Source: JAICIG01 sp035532215 (GTDB lineage: Bacteria; Planctomycetota; Planctomycetia; Pirellulales; JAICIG01). From it: a DNA stretch of 6,773 nucleotides. Positions 5,932-6,773 of the stretch are shown here, piece after piece. The notes under the pieces are model-generated. The model saw nothing but the letters and a program-made list of their open reading frames with translations, did no database searches and had not been told where the DNA came from. How positions within the stretch are numbered: the first letter of the stretch is position 1; each line of letters begins with the position of its first letter. The position numbers and the translations under genes are program-made. The stretch spans positions 1-6,773 of the forward strand of contig DATKRK010000229.1 in NCBI GenBank assembly GCA_035532215.1. Reading direction: 5' to 3'.

Positions 5932-5947
5932 ACGCCTAATCGCCCGT
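5932..5947. repeat. Fifth iteron overlapping the repA stop codon
   Basis: ACGCCTAATCGCCCGT matches the fourth iteron in 14 of 16 bases. It lies 96 bases beyond that iteron and contains the repA stop codon (TAG on the minus strand, 5938-5936). RepA binding here would touch the end of its own gene. Confidence 0.7.
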
Positions 5948-6773
5948 GCCGCTCTCGGATAACTCATTGAGTTTCCACGACTCGGAAAAAATCCCCTGCC
6001 CCGGCGTTTTGCGCCGGCCGGGAAAACGCTGATATTCGGCGCGCGGGTGGTCGGTCGGGAGTTTCGCCCGGTGGACGAAACGCACGATCTCGTCCCCCTC
6101 CCCGTTCCGATCCAGCGACAGTTCGTATTCGGGCAGTTGGTTGGTCGCAACGACGCGGCGGATGTCGATGGCGAAATCCGATGGCCGGGCGGTCGAGCCG
6201 GATTTGTCGTAGAGCTGCCGCATCGTGAAGCTCCAGCCGTCGATCTGGCTGCCGGCGTGCTTGCGGGCGACGCGGTAGAGCCAGCGCTCGATGCCGCCGG
6301 TCAGCAGGAAATAGTCTTCGTGAATGGTCAGCACCAGCCCCTGCTCGGTGATGCCCTCGTAGAGCCAGTTGGGCAGCGTGACGGTCATGCCGGTCGGCTC
6401 GCCGGTTTTCTCGTCGATGGTCTCCGTCCAGCTATCGAGCCAGTGGAACGATGTGAACTTCTTCTTGCCGTTGGCGCGGATGTTGGTACGGACGGCGGTA
6501 TGGGCCAGCCGCTCCAGCGCCGCGCGCAGGCGAATGTAGTCTTTGCCGCCGGTCGTGCGGCGGATGGAGCGAAGCAGATTATAGGGATGGAACTGGATGG
6601 TCCGGGACGGCGTCAGGCCGCGATCGAGGGCCTCGGTGATTTGCGTACTCGCCCAGATCAGGAGGTCGGCGTCCCAGATGGTCGCCATGCCGAACTGCGG
6701 GTTGGCGCTCACTTCGACCCAGACGTTGCCGACGCTGTACTGGATTGGCTCCAGCCTGGTGCGCTTCGCCAGG
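5936..6773 (-). CDS. repA: Plasmid replication initiator RepA (RPA family, PF10134-like), cut by window edge
   Basis: This is the initiator that would bind the iterons and start plasmid replication. The frame is open from the right edge to TAG 5938-5936, giving 278 visible residues without the N-terminus. A GTG at 6712 is not the start, because coding sequence continues upstream (LAKRTRLEPIQYSVGNVWVE). Numbering visible residues, MATIWDADLLIWA (29-41) is the family hallmark. It is followed by FHPYNLLRSI (61-70), LRAALERLAHTAVRTN (82-97), a TLPNWLYEGI segment (132-141) and RWLYRVARKH (163-172). These fit two tandem winged-helix domains. The C-terminus is rich in Arg and Pro and ends LSESGTGD. 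The gene converges on abiEii, with the iteron origin between them. The missing N-terminus and promoter lie beyond 6773. Confidence 0.92.
   Translation of the reverse strand, partial: LAKRTRLEPIQYSVGNVWVEVSANPQFGMATIWDADLLIWASTQITEALDRGLTPSRTIQFHPYNLLRSIRRTTGGKDYIRLRAALERLAHTAVRTNIRANGKKKFTSFHWLDSWTETIDEKTGEPTGMTVTLPNWLYEGITEQGLVLTIHEDYFLLTGGIERWLYRVARKHAGSQIDGWSFTMRQLYDKSGSTARPSDFAIDIRRVVATNQLPEYELSLDRNGEGDEIVRFVHRAKLPTDHPRAEYQRFPGRRKTPGQGIFSESWKLNELSESGTGD

Larger units (their letters stand above)
5649..5947. other. Probable plasmid replication origin (oriV)
   Basis: The interval between abiEii and repA holds the parts expected of an iteron-controlled origin. In order they are a perfect DnaA box (5649-5657), an AT-rich palindrome (5668-5694), an inverted half-iteron TCGGGCGA (5740-5747), four iterons (5753-5836), two degenerate iteron-like sites (around 5856-5870 and 5888-5904) and a fifth iteron across the repA stop (5932-5947). 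TCCACAGGC occurs twice (5652-5660 and 5842-5850). The initiator gene lies immediately beside it. The left part, 5542-5648, shows no feature beyond the micro-ORF. Confidence 0.8.

Overview
The window is GC-rich and has the look of accessory or plasmid DNA from a planctomycete-like bacterium. The planctomycete signal is on the left: an ECF sigma factor of the YDELRRLA...VHEAYLRLV...YARAWL type sits directly upstream of a Pkn-type Ser/Thr kinase. That pairing is well known from Planctomycetes and also occurs in some Acidobacteria and Verrucomicrobia. The plasmid signal is on the right: a RepA-type initiator lies beside an array of iterons, a perfect DnaA box and an AT-rich palindrome. No taxonomic marker gene is present, so the assignment is an inference.

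Layout. Positions 1-1150 (minus) hold the N-terminal 383 residues of the kinase, which runs off the left edge. Positions 1323-1886 (minus) hold the ECF sigma factor; its likely -10 box lies inside a small palindrome. Positions 2041-3195 (minus) look like a decayed operon: a truncated helix-turn-helix regulator, the out-of-frame tail of an unidentified protein, and a SIS-HAD fusion that seems to have lost its middle. Positions 3196-3524 hold no convincing gene but contain a dense, hairpin-rich GC element. Positions 3525-3728 (minus) encode a 67-residue putative membrane protein whose stop codon abuts that element. Positions 3908-5541 (plus) are a complete AbiE type IV toxin-antitoxin operon (AbiEi then AbiEii, overlapping by ATGA). 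Positions 5542-5935 are the probable replication origin, and 5936-6773 (minus) encode RepA, cut by the right edge.

How the parts work together. RepA should bind the iterons downstream of its own gene and, with DnaA at 5649-5657, open the AT-rich palindrome. The adjacent AbiE pair could stabilise the replicon as an addiction module and could also act against phage. The sigma factor and kinase probably form a signalling pair, with the kinase controlling the sigma factor or its pathway. The middle of the window looks like a degradation zone between these working modules. I did not find a clearly intact, undescribed multi-gene system. The best leads are the SIS-HAD remnant operon and the structured element next to the small membrane-protein gene.
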